Below, piece after piece: positions 6,997-15,392 of a stretch of DNA of 64,000 bases. A model generated the notes under the pieces. The model searched no databases and was not told where the DNA came from. It was given only the letters and a program-made list of their open reading frames with translations. Where the stretch lies: assembly GCF_004919095.1 (NCBI RefSeq), contig NZ_STGJ01000009.1:62001-126000 (forward strand), written 5' to 3'. Made by a program: the position numbers and the translations under genes. This DNA comes from Crenobacter intestini (GTDB lineage: Bacteria > Pseudomonadota > Gammaproteobacteria > Burkholderiales > Chromobacteriaceae). Positions within the stretch are counted from its first letter, which is position 1; every line of letters starts with the position of its first letter.

Positions 6997-8856
6997 TTAC
7001 AGTTCTGCGATGTTGTGGCCCTTGAGGGCGCGCTGGATATTGCGGTCCATGCGCCGCTCGGCGAAGGGGTCGGTCGCGCGGCTGAGCGCGGCGGTCGCCT
7101 CGTTGACGGCACGGGTGTTCTCGCCGGCGGCGGCACGCTCGGCGGCTTCGAGCGCGGCGTCGACATCCGCGCGCTCGCGCTCGTCGAGCAGGTCGCCGTC
7201 GCTCGCGAGCGCGGCGCGGGTCGCCTCGATCAGGCTTTCGGCGTCGACGACCGCCTCGCGCAGCTTGCGCGCCTGGATGTCGTCCTGCACGTTGGCCAGC
7301 GAGTCGGCCAGCATGGTGCTGATTGCCTCGTCGGTCAGCCCGTACGAGGGCTTGATCTGGATCGACGCTTCAACGCCGGTGGCCTGCTCGCGGGCGGATA
7401 CCGACAGCAGCCCGTCGGCGTCGATCTGGAAGGTGATGCGGATGCGCGCGGCGCCGGCGACCATCGGCGGGATGCCGGAGAGCACGAAGCGGCCGAGCGA
7501 GCGGCAGTCGGCGACCAGCTCGCGCTCGCCCTGCAGCACGTGGATGCTCATCGCCGTCTGGCCGTCCTTGAAGGTGGTGAACTCCTGCGCGCGCGCCACC
7601 GGCAAGGTGGTGTTGCGCGGGATGATCTTCTCGGTTAGCCCGCCCATGGTCTCCAGCCCCAGCGACAGCGGGTTGACGTCGAGCAGCAACCAGTCGTCGC
7701 CGGCCTTGTTGCCGGCGAGCACATTGGCCTGGATCGCCGCGCCCAGCGCGACGACCTTGTCCGGGTCGAGGTTGGTCAGCGGCGGCTGGCCGAAGAAGTC
7801 GCCGACCGCCTTCTGGATCGCCGGGATGCGCGTCGCGCCGCCGACCATCACCACGCCGCGGATGTCGGTGCGCTCGATGCGCGCGTCGCGCAGCGCCTTG
7901 CGCATCGGTAGCATGGTCTTGTCGACCAGGGTGCGGGTGATCTGGTTGAAGGTCTCCAGCGTCAGCGTGAGGTCGACCGCCTGCCCGTCGGTGAGGATGG
8001 CGGTGATGCGCACGCTGGTGTGGTCGGTCAGGCGTTCCTTCGCCTCGCGGGCGCGGGTCAGCAACAATCGGGTGTCCTGCGCGGACAGTCCGGACAGCCC
8101 GGACTCTGCGAGCAGCCAGCAGTAAATTCGGTGGTCGAAGTCGTCGCCGCCGAGCGACGCATCGCCGCTGGTGGAGAGCACCTCGAACACGCCGCGGGTC
8201 AGGCGCAGGATGGAGACGTCGAGCGTGCCGCCGCCCAGGTCGTATACCGCGTAAGTGCCCTCGGCACCGTTGTCCAGTCCGTAGGCGATCGCGGCGGCGG
8301 TCGGCTCGTTCAAGAGGCGCAGCACGGAGAGACCGGCGAGCCTTGCCGCGTCCTTGGTCGCCTGGCGTTGCGCGTCGTCGAAGTAGGCGGGCACGGTGAT
8401 CACCACGCCGGTCAGCTCGCCGCCCAGGCTTGCCTCGGCGCGCGCGCGCAGCGCCTTGAGGATCTCGGCCGACACTTCGACCGGGCTCTTGCAGCCGGAG
8501 CGGGTCTGTACGCCGACCATGCCCGGCGCGTCGACGAAGCGGTAGGGCAGCGTCGGCGCCTCGCTGATGTCGGCGAGGCTGCGTCCCATGAAGCGCTTGG
8601 CCGACACGATGGTATTGTGCGGGTCGTTGCTCTGTTCGGCCTGCGCGGCGTAGCCGACGGAGACGCCGCCGTCTTCCAAGTAGCGGACGACCGACGGCAG
8701 CAGGCTGTGCCCTTCGCTGTCGGGCAGTACGGTGGCGCTGCCGCTGCGCACGGTGGCGACCAGCGAGTTGGTGGTGCCAAGGTCGATGCCGGCGGCAAGG
8801 CGGTGCTGATGGGGTGCGGCGGACAGGCCGGGTTCGGCGATTTGCAAGAGGGCCAT
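6997..8856 (-). CDS. hscA: Fe-S assembly Hsp70 chaperone HscA
   Basis: A 619-residue specialised Hsp70 that uses ATP to release clusters from IscU. The nucleotide-binding domain starts at [16 protein letters not shown], with [14 protein letters not shown] and [12 protein letters not shown] further on. The substrate-binding domain begins near [17 protein letters not shown]. Length matches E. coli HscA (616). The start at 8856 gives the conserved [10 protein letters not shown]; the frame stays open upstream to 9000, but that stretch overlaps the real hscB frame and is not conserved. The ribosome site is weak. Confidence 0.95.
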   Translation of the reverse strand: MALLQIAEPGLSAAPHQHRLAAGIDLGTTNSLVATVRSGSATVLPDSEGHSLLPSVVRYLEDGGVSVGYAAQAEQSNDPHNTIVSAKRFMGRSLADISEAPTLPYRFVDAPGMVGVQTRSGCKSPVEVSAEILKALRARAEASLGGELTGVVITVPAYFDDAQRQATKDAARLAGLSVLRLLNEPTAAAIAYGLDNGAEGTYAVYDLGGGTLDVSILRLTRGVFEVLSTSGDASLGGDDFDHRIYCWLLAESGLSGLSAQDTRLLLTRAREAKERLTDHTSVRITAILTDGQAVDLTLTLETFNQITRTLVDKTMLPMRKALRDARIERTDIRGVVMVGGATRIPAIQKAVGDFFGQPPLTNLDPDKVVALGAAIQANVLAGNKAGDDWLLLDVNPLSLGLETMGGLTEKIIPRNTTLPVARAQEFTTFKDGQTAMSIHVLQGERELVADCRSLGRFVLSGIPPMVAGAARIRITFQIDADGLLSVSAREQATGVEASIQIKPSYGLTDEAISTMLADSLANVQDDIQARKLREAVVDAESLIEATRAALASDGDLLDERERADVDAALEAAERAAAGENTRAVNEATAALSRATDPFAERRMDRNIQRALKGHNIAEL

Positions 8857-8902
8857 GGATTCGGGTCTTTGTCGTCGGGCACGCGCGCGCGCCCGGTCGT
8901 TG

Positions 8903-9436
8903 TCAGTACAGCAACGCTTCGATGGCGTCGCCGGTTTCCTGCTCGATCTTCTCCAGGAAGCGCAATTTTCGCACCAGGAGCGCACCTTCTTCCAGTTCAC
9001 CGCGCGTATCGATCGCGTCTTCGAGCGCGGCCTCGAGTTCGCGGGTGTCGGTGCGGATCTCGGAGAGCAGCGCCTCGAGCGCGTCGATGTCGCTCGCCTC
9101 GCGAGCGGCCTCCAGCGTCTCGCGCCACGCGAGCTGCGCCATCAGGAAGTCGACCGGCATCCGCGTGTTGGTCTCTTCCTGGGTGTCGACCCCGGAGAGC
9201 TTGAGCAGGTAGCGTGCGCGGTTGACCGGCTTTTTCAGCGTCTGGTACGCCTCGTTGACACGGGTTGCCCGCATCAGCGCATCGCGGCGTTCGGCGTCCG
9301 GGGCGCTGGCGAAGCGGTCGGGGTGGACCTCGGCGGCCAGCGCGCGCCAGGCGGTGTCGAGGGTGGCCGCGTCGATCGCGTAGCGGCGCGGCAGCGCGAA
9401 CAGCGCGAAGAAGTCCTGCTTCAGGTCAAGGTTCAT
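8903..9436 (-). CDS. hscB: Fe-S assembly J-domain co-chaperone HscB
   Basis: A 177-residue protein with an N-terminal J domain (residues 1-75). The HPD motif is in [10 protein letters not shown], followed by the [21 protein letters not shown] helix. The helical C-terminal domain for IscU binding follows. It recruits IscU to HscA and stimulates its ATPase. An alternating CG tract (near 8880-8893) lies in the short gap to hscA. Confidence 0.95.
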   Translation of the reverse strand: MNLDLKQDFFALFALPRRYAIDAATLDTAWRALAAEVHPDRFASAPDAERRDALMRATRVNEAYQTLKKPVNRARYLLKLSGVDTQEETNTRMPVDFLMAQLAWRETLEAAREASDIDALEALLSEIRTDTRELEAALEDAIDTRGELEEGALLVRKLRFLEKIEQETGDAIEALLY

Positions 9437-9461
9437 GGCGGGGCGGTCCGGACGGGAAAGG

Positions 9462-9483
9462 GCCGGGCGGCGGACCGCCCGGC
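9462..9483 (-). other. Intra-operon G+C hairpin between iscA and hscB
   Basis: A perfect 9-bp stem (9462-9470 with 9475-9483, loop CGGA) with no following T run on either strand. It is unlikely to terminate efficiently, but could stabilise the upstream iscRSUA message or attenuate transcription into hscBA. Confidence 0.6.
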
Positions 9484-9494
9484 GACGGGGCTGC

Positions 9495-9818
9495 TCAGAC
9501 GTGGAAGCTTTCGCCGCAGCCGCACTCGTTCTTGACGTTCGGGTTGTTGAACTTGAAGCCTTCGTTCAGGCCTTCCTTGACGAAGTCGAGCTCGGTGCCG
9601 TCAAGATAAGCTAGGCTTTTGGTGTCGGTGAACACGGTGACCCCGAAACTCTCGAAGGTGAGGTCGCTCTCGTCGACAACGTCGACGAACTCGAGCTTGT
9701 ACGCCATGCCCGAACAGCCGGACGTCTTGACGCCCAGACGGACGCCCAGGCCCTTGCCGCGCTTGGCAAGGAAGTTGCGTACATGGTTGGCGGCGGCTTC
9801 GCTCAGGGTGATGGCCAT
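9495..9818 (-). CDS. iscA: A-type Fe-S carrier IscA
   Basis: A 107-residue A-type carrier. The three conserved Cys residues are present: Cys35 (SGCSG) and Cys99/Cys101 in the C-terminal NECGCGESF. IscA carries clusters or iron to apo-proteins, especially [4Fe-4S] targets. AAGGAG precedes the ATG at 9818. It follows iscU after 14 bases. Confidence 0.95.
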   Translation of the reverse strand: MAITLSEAAANHVRNFLAKRGKGLGVRLGVKTSGCSGMAYKLEFVDVVDESDLTFESFGVTVFTDTKSLAYLDGTELDFVKEGLNEGFKFNNPNVKNECGCGESFHV

Positions 9819-9832
9819 GCTGGACTCCTTGT

Positions 9833-10216
9833 TTACTTGCCGTGCTTTTGCTTGTAGTCGTCGACGGCGGCCTTGATCGCGTCCTCGGCGAGGATGGAGC
9901 AGTGGATCTTGACCGGCGGCAGCGCTAGCTCTTCGGCGATCTGGGTGTTCTTGATCGATAGCGCCTCGTCGAGCGTCTTGCCCTTCACCCACTCGGTGAC
10001 CAGCGAGCTCGACGCGATCGCGGAGCCGCAGCCGTAGGTCTTGAACTTTGCGTCTTCGATCACGCCGTCTTCGCCGACCTTGATCTGCAGCTTCATCACG
10101 TCGCCGCAGGCCGGCGCGCCGACCATGCCGGTGCCGACGGTGTTGTCGCCCTTGTCGAAAGCGCCGACGTTGCGCGGGTTTTCGTAGTGGTCGAGGACTT
10201 TTTCGCTGTATGCCAT
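9833..10216 (-). CDS. iscU: Fe-S cluster scaffold IscU
   Basis: A 127-residue scaffold on which clusters are built. The ligands are Cys37 (PACGDVM, with the conserved Asp39), Cys63 ([12 protein letters not shown]) and Cys106 in LPPVKIHCS, the latter containing the LPPVK motif recognised by HscA. Second structural gene of the operon after iscS. Confidence 0.96.
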   Translation of the reverse strand: MAYSEKVLDHYENPRNVGAFDKGDNTVGTGMVGAPACGDVMKLQIKVGEDGVIEDAKFKTYGCGSAIASSSLVTEWVKGKTLDEALSIKNTQIAEELALPPVKIHCSILAEDAIKAAVDDYKQKHGK

Positions 10217-10235
10217 GGTGTTCTCCGGTGCCGGG

Positions 10236-10256
10236 GCGGGCGGCGGCGCCGCCCGC
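10236..10256 (-). other. Intra-operon G+C hairpin between iscS and iscU
   Basis: A perfect 9-bp stem (10236-10244 with 10248-10256, 3-base loop) without a T run, inside the 52-base gap. Possible mRNA stability or stoichiometry element. Confidence 0.55.
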
Positions 10257-10268
10257 GGTTGCAGTCTC

Positions 10269-11486
10269 TTAGTGGGCGGCCCACTGTACGGTGTTCAGGT
10301 CGACGCCGTCCTTGTACATCTCCCACAGCGGCGAGAGTTCGCGCAGCTTGCCGATCTTCTGCTTGAGCAGCTCGACCGCGTAGTCGACTTCTTCTTCGGT
10401 GGTGAAACGGCCGATGGTGAAGCGGATCGAGCTGTGCGCCATCTCGTCGTTGCGGCCGAGCGCACGCAGCACGTACGAAGGCTCGAGCGAGGCCGACGTG
10501 CACGCCGAACCGCTGGACACTGCGAGGTTCTTGATCGCCATGATCAGGCTCTCGCCTTCGACGAAGTTGAAGCTGACGTTCAGGTTGTGCGGCACGCGCT
10601 GTTCGATGTCGCCGTTGATGTACACCTCTTCCATGTCCTTGATGCCGTTCCACAGACGGTTGCGCAGCATGCGGATGCGTTCGTTCTCGGTGTGCATCTC
10701 TTCGCGCGCGATGCGGTACGCCTCGCCCATGCCGACGATCTGGTGGGTCGCCAGCGTGCCCGAGCGGAAGCCGCGCTCGTGGCCGCCGCCGTGCATCTGC
10801 GCTTCCAGGCGCACGCGCGGCTTGCGGCGCACGTAGAGGGCGCCGATGCCCTTGGGCCCGTAGGTCTTGTGCGCGGACAGGCTCATCAGGTCGACCTTGA
10901 GGGTCGCCAGGTCGATGTCGACCTTGCCGGTTGCCTGTGCGGCGTCGACGTGGAACAGGACGCCCTTCTCGCGGCACATTTCGCCGATGGCTGGGATGTC
11001 CTGGATCACGCCGATCTCGTTGTTCACGTACATCACCGAGACGAGGAGGGTGTCCGGGCGGATCGCCGCCTTCAGCTCGTCCATGTCGATCAGGCCGTTT
11101 TCCTGCACGCCAAGATAGGTGACCTCGAAGCCCTCGCGTTCGAGTTCGCGGCAGGTGTCGAGCACGGCCTTGTGTTCGGTCTTGACGGTGATCAGATGCT
11201 TGCCCTTGCCCTGATAGAAGTGGGCGGCACCCTTGATCGCCAGGTTGTTCGACTCGGTCGCGCCCGACGTCCAGATGATTTCCTTGGGATCGCAGCCCAG
11301 CAGGTTCGCGACCTCGACGCGCGCGTTCTCGACAGCCGCCTCGGCGTCCCAGCCGAAGGCGTGGCTGCGCGAGGCCGGATTGCCGAACTGCGCGGTCAGG
11401 TAGGGGATCATCTTGTCGGCGACGCGCGGGTCAACCGGCGTCGTCGCCGAGTAGTCGAGGTAGATCGGGAACTTGAGTTCGCTCAT
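10269..11486 (-). CDS. iscS: Cysteine desulfurase IscS
   Basis: A 405-residue PLP enzyme that takes sulfur from L-cysteine for clusters and tRNA thiolation. The PLP lysine is in [12 protein letters not shown] (Lys207) and the catalytic loop cysteine is Cys329 in [10 protein letters not shown]. The N-terminal [11 protein letters not shown] and the C-terminal [15 protein letters not shown] are typical group I IscS sequences. The gene lies 34 bases after iscR. Confidence 0.97.
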   Translation of the reverse strand: MSELKFPIYLDYSATTPVDPRVADKMIPYLTAQFGNPASRSHAFGWDAEAAVENARVEVANLLGCDPKEIIWTSGATESNNLAIKGAAHFYQGKGKHLITVKTEHKAVLDTCRELEREGFEVTYLGVQENGLIDMDELKAAIRPDTLLVSVMYVNNEIGVIQDIPAIGEMCREKGVLFHVDAAQATGKVDIDLATLKVDLMSLSAHKTYGPKGIGALYVRRKPRVRLEAQMHGGGHERGFRSGTLATHQIVGMGEAYRIAREEMHTENERIRMLRNRLWNGIKDMEEVYINGDIEQRVPHNLNVSFNFVEGESLIMAIKNLAVSSGSACTSASLEPSYVLRALGRNDEMAHSSIRFTIGRFTTEEEVDYAVELLKQKIGKLRELSPLWEMYKDGVDLNTVQWAAH

Positions 11487-11520
11487 TTTCTGGGATTCTC
11501 CACTGGATGGGGCCGCTGCT

Positions 11521-11985
11521 TCAGGCCGCGCCGGCTACCTGCTCCGGTACGCGCTTGTCGTGGATCACGCTGGTTTCCTTCGCCTTGTGCTGGCGCACGA
11601 GGCCGCCCAGCGTGACGTTGGACAGGTAGTTGAACAGGGTGGCGTTGAGGTCGGTCCACAAATCGTGTGTCATGCAGCGGTGATTGTCATGGCAGTTCTC
11701 GCGGCCGGCACACTGGGTGGCGTCGACCGGTTCGTCGACGGCCACGATGATCTGCGCGACCGTGATGTCATCTGCTTCACGGGCAAGAGTATACCCCCCG
11801 CCGGGGCCTCTTGTGCTCGTGACCAGCGCGTTGCGGCGCAATTTGCCGAACAGCTGCTCGAGGTAGGACAGCGAGATGCCCTGCCGTTCGCTGATGCCGG
11901 CCAGCGTCACCGGGCCGCGGCTCTCGCGCAGCGCCAGATCGAGCATCGCGGTAACCGCGAAACGTCCCTTGGTGGTCAGTCGCAT
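11521..11985 (-). CDS. iscR: Fe-S sensing transcription regulator IscR
   Basis: A 154-residue Rrf2-family repressor. The winged helix occupies about residues 1-65 ([36 protein letters not shown]). The [2Fe-2S] ligands Cys92, Cys98, Cys104 and His107 sit at exactly the E. coli positions. With cluster bound it represses its own operon through type 1 sites; the apo-form acts on type 2 sites. The ATG at 11985 has AAGGA upstream; an in-frame start at 12063 would swallow the promoter. First gene of the isc operon. Confidence 0.96.
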   Translation of the reverse strand: MRLTTKGRFAVTAMLDLALRESRGPVTLAGISERQGISLSYLEQLFGKLRRNALVTSTRGPGGGYTLAREADDITVAQIIVAVDEPVDATQCAGRENCHDNHRCMTHDLWTDLNATLFNYLSNVTLGGLVRQHKAKETSVIHDKRVPEQVAGAA

Positions 11986-12033
11986 GGTGAAGTCTTCCTT
12001 TGTCGTGGGCGCCCGCAGCGGCGGGACAGGCTT

Positions 12034-12063
12034 ATTATGATTATTTCCGACCAAACTGGTCAA
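12034..12063 (-). promoter_or_regulatory. isc operon promoter
   Basis: Read on the minus strand: TTGACC (12063-12058), an 18-base spacer and CATAAT (12039-12034), about 49 bases before the iscR start. The IscR site overlaps the -35 and spacer. Confidence 0.72.
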
Positions 12064-12067
12064 GTAT
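12043..12067 (-). promoter_or_regulatory. IscR type 1 binding site
   Basis: A 25-base imperfect palindrome centred on GACCAGTTTGGTC. By hand alignment it matches the published type 1 IscR consensus at about 21 of 25 positions. It covers the promoter, predicting cluster-dependent autorepression of the operon. Confidence 0.75.
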
Positions 12068-12174
12068 TGCGTGCGTGTCCGGTATCCCGCACGGCTTGCG
12101 CTTCAATATCCGATTATTTTACTTGGATTTTTGGGCTTTGTGCCAGCACCTGCCTGCGAGTCGATAGGGGGTGC

Positions 12175-12204
12175 TTATGACAGTCCGGCATGAAGGTGTA
12201 TTAT
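12175..12204 (+). promoter_or_regulatory. Candidate promoter for the KAS III-like gene
   Basis: TTATGA (12175-12180), an 18-base spacer and TATTAT (12199-12204) lie about 73 bases before the ATG. The -35 is poor. The rest of the 292-base gap from iscR to this gene holds the isc control region and no recognisable gene. Confidence 0.35.
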
Positions 12205-12277
12205 CCAGCCGCTAACACTTACAACCCAGACAACCTAAGGCGGCGCGCGGCAAGGCGCGCACGCGCGGAGTTTTTGC

Positions 12278-13399
12278 ATGCACAAGGTCGTGATCAGCGG
12301 CACCGGTCTTTTCACTCCGCCCAACGCGGTCAGCAACGAGGCGCTGGTCGAGGCGTTCAACGCGTGGGTGCGCAAGGCCAACGCCGCGAACGCGGAGGCG
12401 ATCGCAGCGGGCAGCGTCGAGCCGCTGCCCGAGTCGAGCGCGGAATTCATCGTCAAGGCGTCCGGCATCCGCCAGCGCTACCTGATGGACGCCGCCGGCG
12501 TGCTCGACCCGGAACGCATGGTGCCCCACCTTGGTGAGCGGCCGAACGAGGCGCTGTCGGTGCAGGCCGAGATGGCGGTCGCCGCCGCCCGTGACGCGCT
12601 CGCGCGCGCCGGCCGCGCGGGCAGTGACGTCGACCTGGTGATCTGCGCATGCTCCAACCTGCAGCGCGCCTACCCGGCGGTGGCGATCGAGGTGCAGCAG
12701 GCGATCGGCGCGGCAGGCTTTGCCTACGACATGAACGTTGCCTGCTCGTCGGCGACCTTCGGCATCCAGGCCGCGGTCAGCGCGATCGCGACCGGCGCCG
12801 CGCGCACCGTGCTGGTGGTCAACCCGGAGATCTGCTCGGCCCACCTCAATTTCCGCGACCGCGACAGCCACTTCATCTTCGGCGACGCGGCGACCGCGGT
12901 GCTGCTCGAGCGTGCCGACGCGGCCACCGCCGAGGGCCGCCTGGAAGTACTCGGCTGCAAGCTCGCGACCGTGTTCTCCAACAACATCCGCAACAACGCG
13001 GGCTTCCTGAACCGTTGCGACGAAGCGGGCATCGGCGCGCCCGACAAGCTGTTTGTCCAGCAGGGGCGCAAGGTGTTCAAGGAAGTCTGCCCGATGGTCG
13101 GCGAGCACATCGTCGGCCATCTGGGCGAGCTTGGCATCGCGGCGGAGGGCGTGCGCCGCTTCTGGCTGCACCAGGCCAACCTGGCGATGAATCAGCTGAT
13201 CGCGCGCCGCGTGCTGGGGCGCGAGGCGACAGAAAACGAGGCGCCAGTGATCCTCGACCGCTACGCCAACACGAGCTCGGCCGGCTCGGTGATCGCGCTG
13301 CACCTGCACCGCGACGACCTCGCATCCGGCGAAATCGGCGTGCTCTCGTCGTTTGGCGCCGGCTACTCGGTCGGCAGCGTGGTGTTGCGCCGCATCTAA
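12278..13399 (+). CDS. Beta-ketoacyl-ACP synthase III-like condensing enzyme
   Basis: A 373-residue thiolase-fold condensing enzyme. The KAS III Cys-His-Asn triad is intact: Cys156 (NVACSSATFG), His298 (WLHQANLAMN) and Asn331 (YANTSSAG). The C-terminal SSFGAGYSVGSVVLRR is also typical. It is longer than housekeeping FabH (about 317) because of an insertion near residues 30-60. It resembles the longer FabH-like enzymes of pseudomonads and related bacteria that prime synthesis with medium-chain acyl-CoA. It stands outside any fatty-acid gene cluster, divergent from iscR. A GGAG lies 7 bases before the ATG. Substrate not predictable; a second, housekeeping FabH is expected elsewhere. Confidence 0.85.
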   Translation: MHKVVISGTGLFTPPNAVSNEALVEAFNAWVRKANAANAEAIAAGSVEPLPESSAEFIVKASGIRQRYLMDAAGVLDPERMVPHLGERPNEALSVQAEMAVAAARDALARAGRAGSDVDLVICACSNLQRAYPAVAIEVQQAIGAAGFAYDMNVACSSATFGIQAAVSAIATGAARTVLVVNPEICSAHLNFRDRDSHFIFGDAATAVLLERADAATAEGRLEVLGCKLATVFSNNIRNNAGFLNRCDEAGIGAPDKLFVQQGRKVFKEVCPMVGEHIVGHLGELGIAAEGVRRFWLHQANLAMNQLIARRVLGREATENEAPVILDRYANTSSAGSVIALHLHRDDLASGEIGVLSSFGAGYSVGSVVLRRI

Positions 13400-13524
13400 A
13401 TGCCTTGGTTGCAAGAAACTTTGCCTTTTTATGACAAGGATCTTGCATTTGGTATTGTGTTTGCTTAGTGTCAGTTTCATGCGGCGGCCCTGGCCGCCGC
13501 GTCTCTACCTGAGGGAGAAACTAC

Positions 13525-15117
13525 ATGAAGATAAACAAACGCATTCTCGTCGCCGCAGGCCTGCTGGCCGCGGCCAACCTGGCGTCCGCCGCCGGCACGC
13601 TGATTTACTGCTCCGAGGCGAGCCCGGAAGGCTTCGACAACGCGCAGTACACCGGCGGCAACAGCTTCGATGCCTCCGGCCACGCCGTGTACAACCGTCT
13701 GGTCGAATTCGAGCAGGGTTCGACCAAGCTGCAGCCGGGCCTGGCCGAGAGCTGGACCGTGTCGCCGGACGGCAAGGTGTACACCTTCAAGCTCCGCAAG
13801 GGCGTGAAGTTCCACACCACCGACTTCTTCAAGCCCTCGCGCGACTTCAACGCCGACGACGTGGTGCTGACCTTCGACCGCATGGTCAACAAGAACAACG
13901 CCTTCCGCAAGGCGTACCCGGTCGAGTTCCCGTACGCGTCCGACACCGGCCTCGACGCCAATATCGTCTCAGTCGAGAAGGTCGACCCGAATACCGTGCG
14001 CTTCGTGCTCAAGGAGCCGGACGCCGACCTGCTGGCCAAGATCGCGATGCCGTTCGCGTCGGTACTCTCCGCCGAGTACGTCGGCCAGCTGATGGCCGCC
14101 GGCAAGGCCGCCGAGATCAACCAGAAGCCGGTCGGCACCGGCCCCTTCGTGTTCAAGCGCTACCAGAAGGACGCGCAGATCCGCTTCGCTGCGAACAAGG
14201 ACTACTGGAAGAAGGGCGCGGTCAAGGTCGACAACCTGGTGTTCGCGATCACCACCGACCCGTCGGTACGCTTCCAGAAAATGAAGGCCGGCGAGTGCCA
14301 GATCATGTCCTACCCGAAGCCGACCGACCTCGCCGCGATGAAGACCGACCCCAAGATGAAGATGACCTCGTCGCAGGGCTTCAATATCGGCTACCTGTCG
14401 TACAACACCGAAAAGCCGCTGCTGAAGAAAACCGAGGTACGCCAGGCGCTCGACATGGCGATCAACCGCAAGGCGATCATCGACGCGGTGTACCAGGGGC
14501 AGGGCGTCGAAGCGTCCAACCCGATCCCGCCGACGCTGTGGTCGTACAACAAGTCGCTGAAGAACGCCGCTTACGATCCGGCCAAGGCCAAGGCCCTGCT
14601 CGCCAAGGCCGGCTATCCGAACGGCTTCGAGATCACGCTGTGGGCGATGCCGGTGCAGCGCCCGTACAACCCGAACGCCAAGCTGATGGCCGAGATGATC
14701 CAGGCCGACTGGGCGAAGATCGGCGTCAAGGCCAAGATCACCAGCTACGAGTGGGGCGAGTACCTCAAGCGGATGAAGAACGGCGAGCACGACACCGGCC
14801 TGATCGGCTGGACCGGTGACTACGCGTCGCCGGACAACTTCCTGGGCGTGCTGCTGACCTGCGAGGCGGTCGGTGGCTCCAACTACGCGCGCTACTGCAG
14901 CAAGGAATTCGACCAGCTGGTACTGGCCGCGCGCAAGTCGACCAACGTCGCCGAGCGCACCAAGTTGTACGCGAAGGCGCAGGAAGTGTTCAAGCGTGAC
15001 CTGCCGTGGTCGACCATCGCCCACTCGACGGTCAACCAGCCGATGCGCAAGGAAGTGAACGGCTTCAAGATCAGCCCGTTCGGCGACTACACCTTCCAGA
15101 ACGTCAGCGTCCGCTAA
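13525..15117 (+). CDS. dppA: Peptide ABC transporter substrate-binding protein (first copy)
   Basis: A 530-residue periplasmic binding protein of the SBP_bac_5 (DppA/OppA) family. A Sec signal peptide spans about residues 1-23 (MKINKRILVAAGLLAAANLASA), and the mature protein starts AGTLIYCSEASPEGFD. Family landmarks include AESWTVSPDGKVYTFKLRKGVKFH and RQALDMAINRKAI. It lies 5' to a second copy of the same length and ends in its own strong terminator, so the two binding proteins are separately transcribed. Likely delivers dipeptides to DppBCDF; haem or other ligands are also known for the family. Confidence 0.92.
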   Translation: MKINKRILVAAGLLAAANLASAAGTLIYCSEASPEGFDNAQYTGGNSFDASGHAVYNRLVEFEQGSTKLQPGLAESWTVSPDGKVYTFKLRKGVKFHTTDFFKPSRDFNADDVVLTFDRMVNKNNAFRKAYPVEFPYASDTGLDANIVSVEKVDPNTVRFVLKEPDADLLAKIAMPFASVLSAEYVGQLMAAGKAAEINQKPVGTGPFVFKRYQKDAQIRFAANKDYWKKGAVKVDNLVFAITTDPSVRFQKMKAGECQIMSYPKPTDLAAMKTDPKMKMTSSQGFNIGYLSYNTEKPLLKKTEVRQALDMAINRKAIIDAVYQGQGVEASNPIPPTLWSYNKSLKNAAYDPAKAKALLAKAGYPNGFEITLWAMPVQRPYNPNAKLMAEMIQADWAKIGVKAKITSYEWGEYLKRMKNGEHDTGLIGWTGDYASPDNFLGVLLTCEAVGGSNYARYCSKEFDQLVLAARKSTNVAERTKLYAKAQEVFKRDLPWSTIAHSTVNQPMRKEVNGFKISPFGDYTFQNVSVR

Positions 15118-15134
15118 CACTGTCGGACAATATA

Positions 15135-15168
15135 CAGAAAGCCCTCCGCACGCGGAGGGCTTTCTGTT
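15135..15168 (+). terminator. Terminator after the first dppA copy
   Basis: A long, nearly uninterrupted hairpin (15135-15148 with 15153-15166, loop CACG) with T-rich sequence in its 3' arm, 18 bases after the stop. Confidence 0.8.
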
Positions 15169-15296
15169 GCCCGCCCCTAGCGGGTGGCATGCGGCTGATT
15201 TGGTTGAATATTATTTTCTGCTTTTATTGTTTGTCATTTTATTGCGATAATACATTTCCTTTTGGAATATTAATTCATTAATTATAGAATCCGCGC

Positions 15297-15325
15297 TTGT
15301 CAATTGGTTTGTAATTAAATAATGT
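15297..15325 (+). promoter_or_regulatory. Promoter of the second dppA copy in an A+T-rich island
   Basis: TTGTCA (15297-15302), a 17-base spacer and TAATGT (15320-15325) lie 67 bases before the start. About 15190-15330 is strikingly A+T-rich against the surrounding G+C-rich DNA and may act as UP element or regulator binding region. No gene was seen in this 275-base gap. Confidence 0.55.
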
Positions 15326-15392
15326 CTTTTGAGTGCAGTCGGTTCCTGACCGGACGCACCCCATCCAAGCCAAAGAGAAGTGGAGCCAGAAA

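Noticed and set aside
8880-8893. Alternating CG tract as a Z-DNA element between hscB and hscA
   Set aside because: Very short, and such runs are common by chance at this base composition.
8857-9000. N-terminal extension of HscA
   Set aside because: It overlaps hscB and encodes non-conserved Cys/Arg-rich sequence; length with the 8856 start fits the family.
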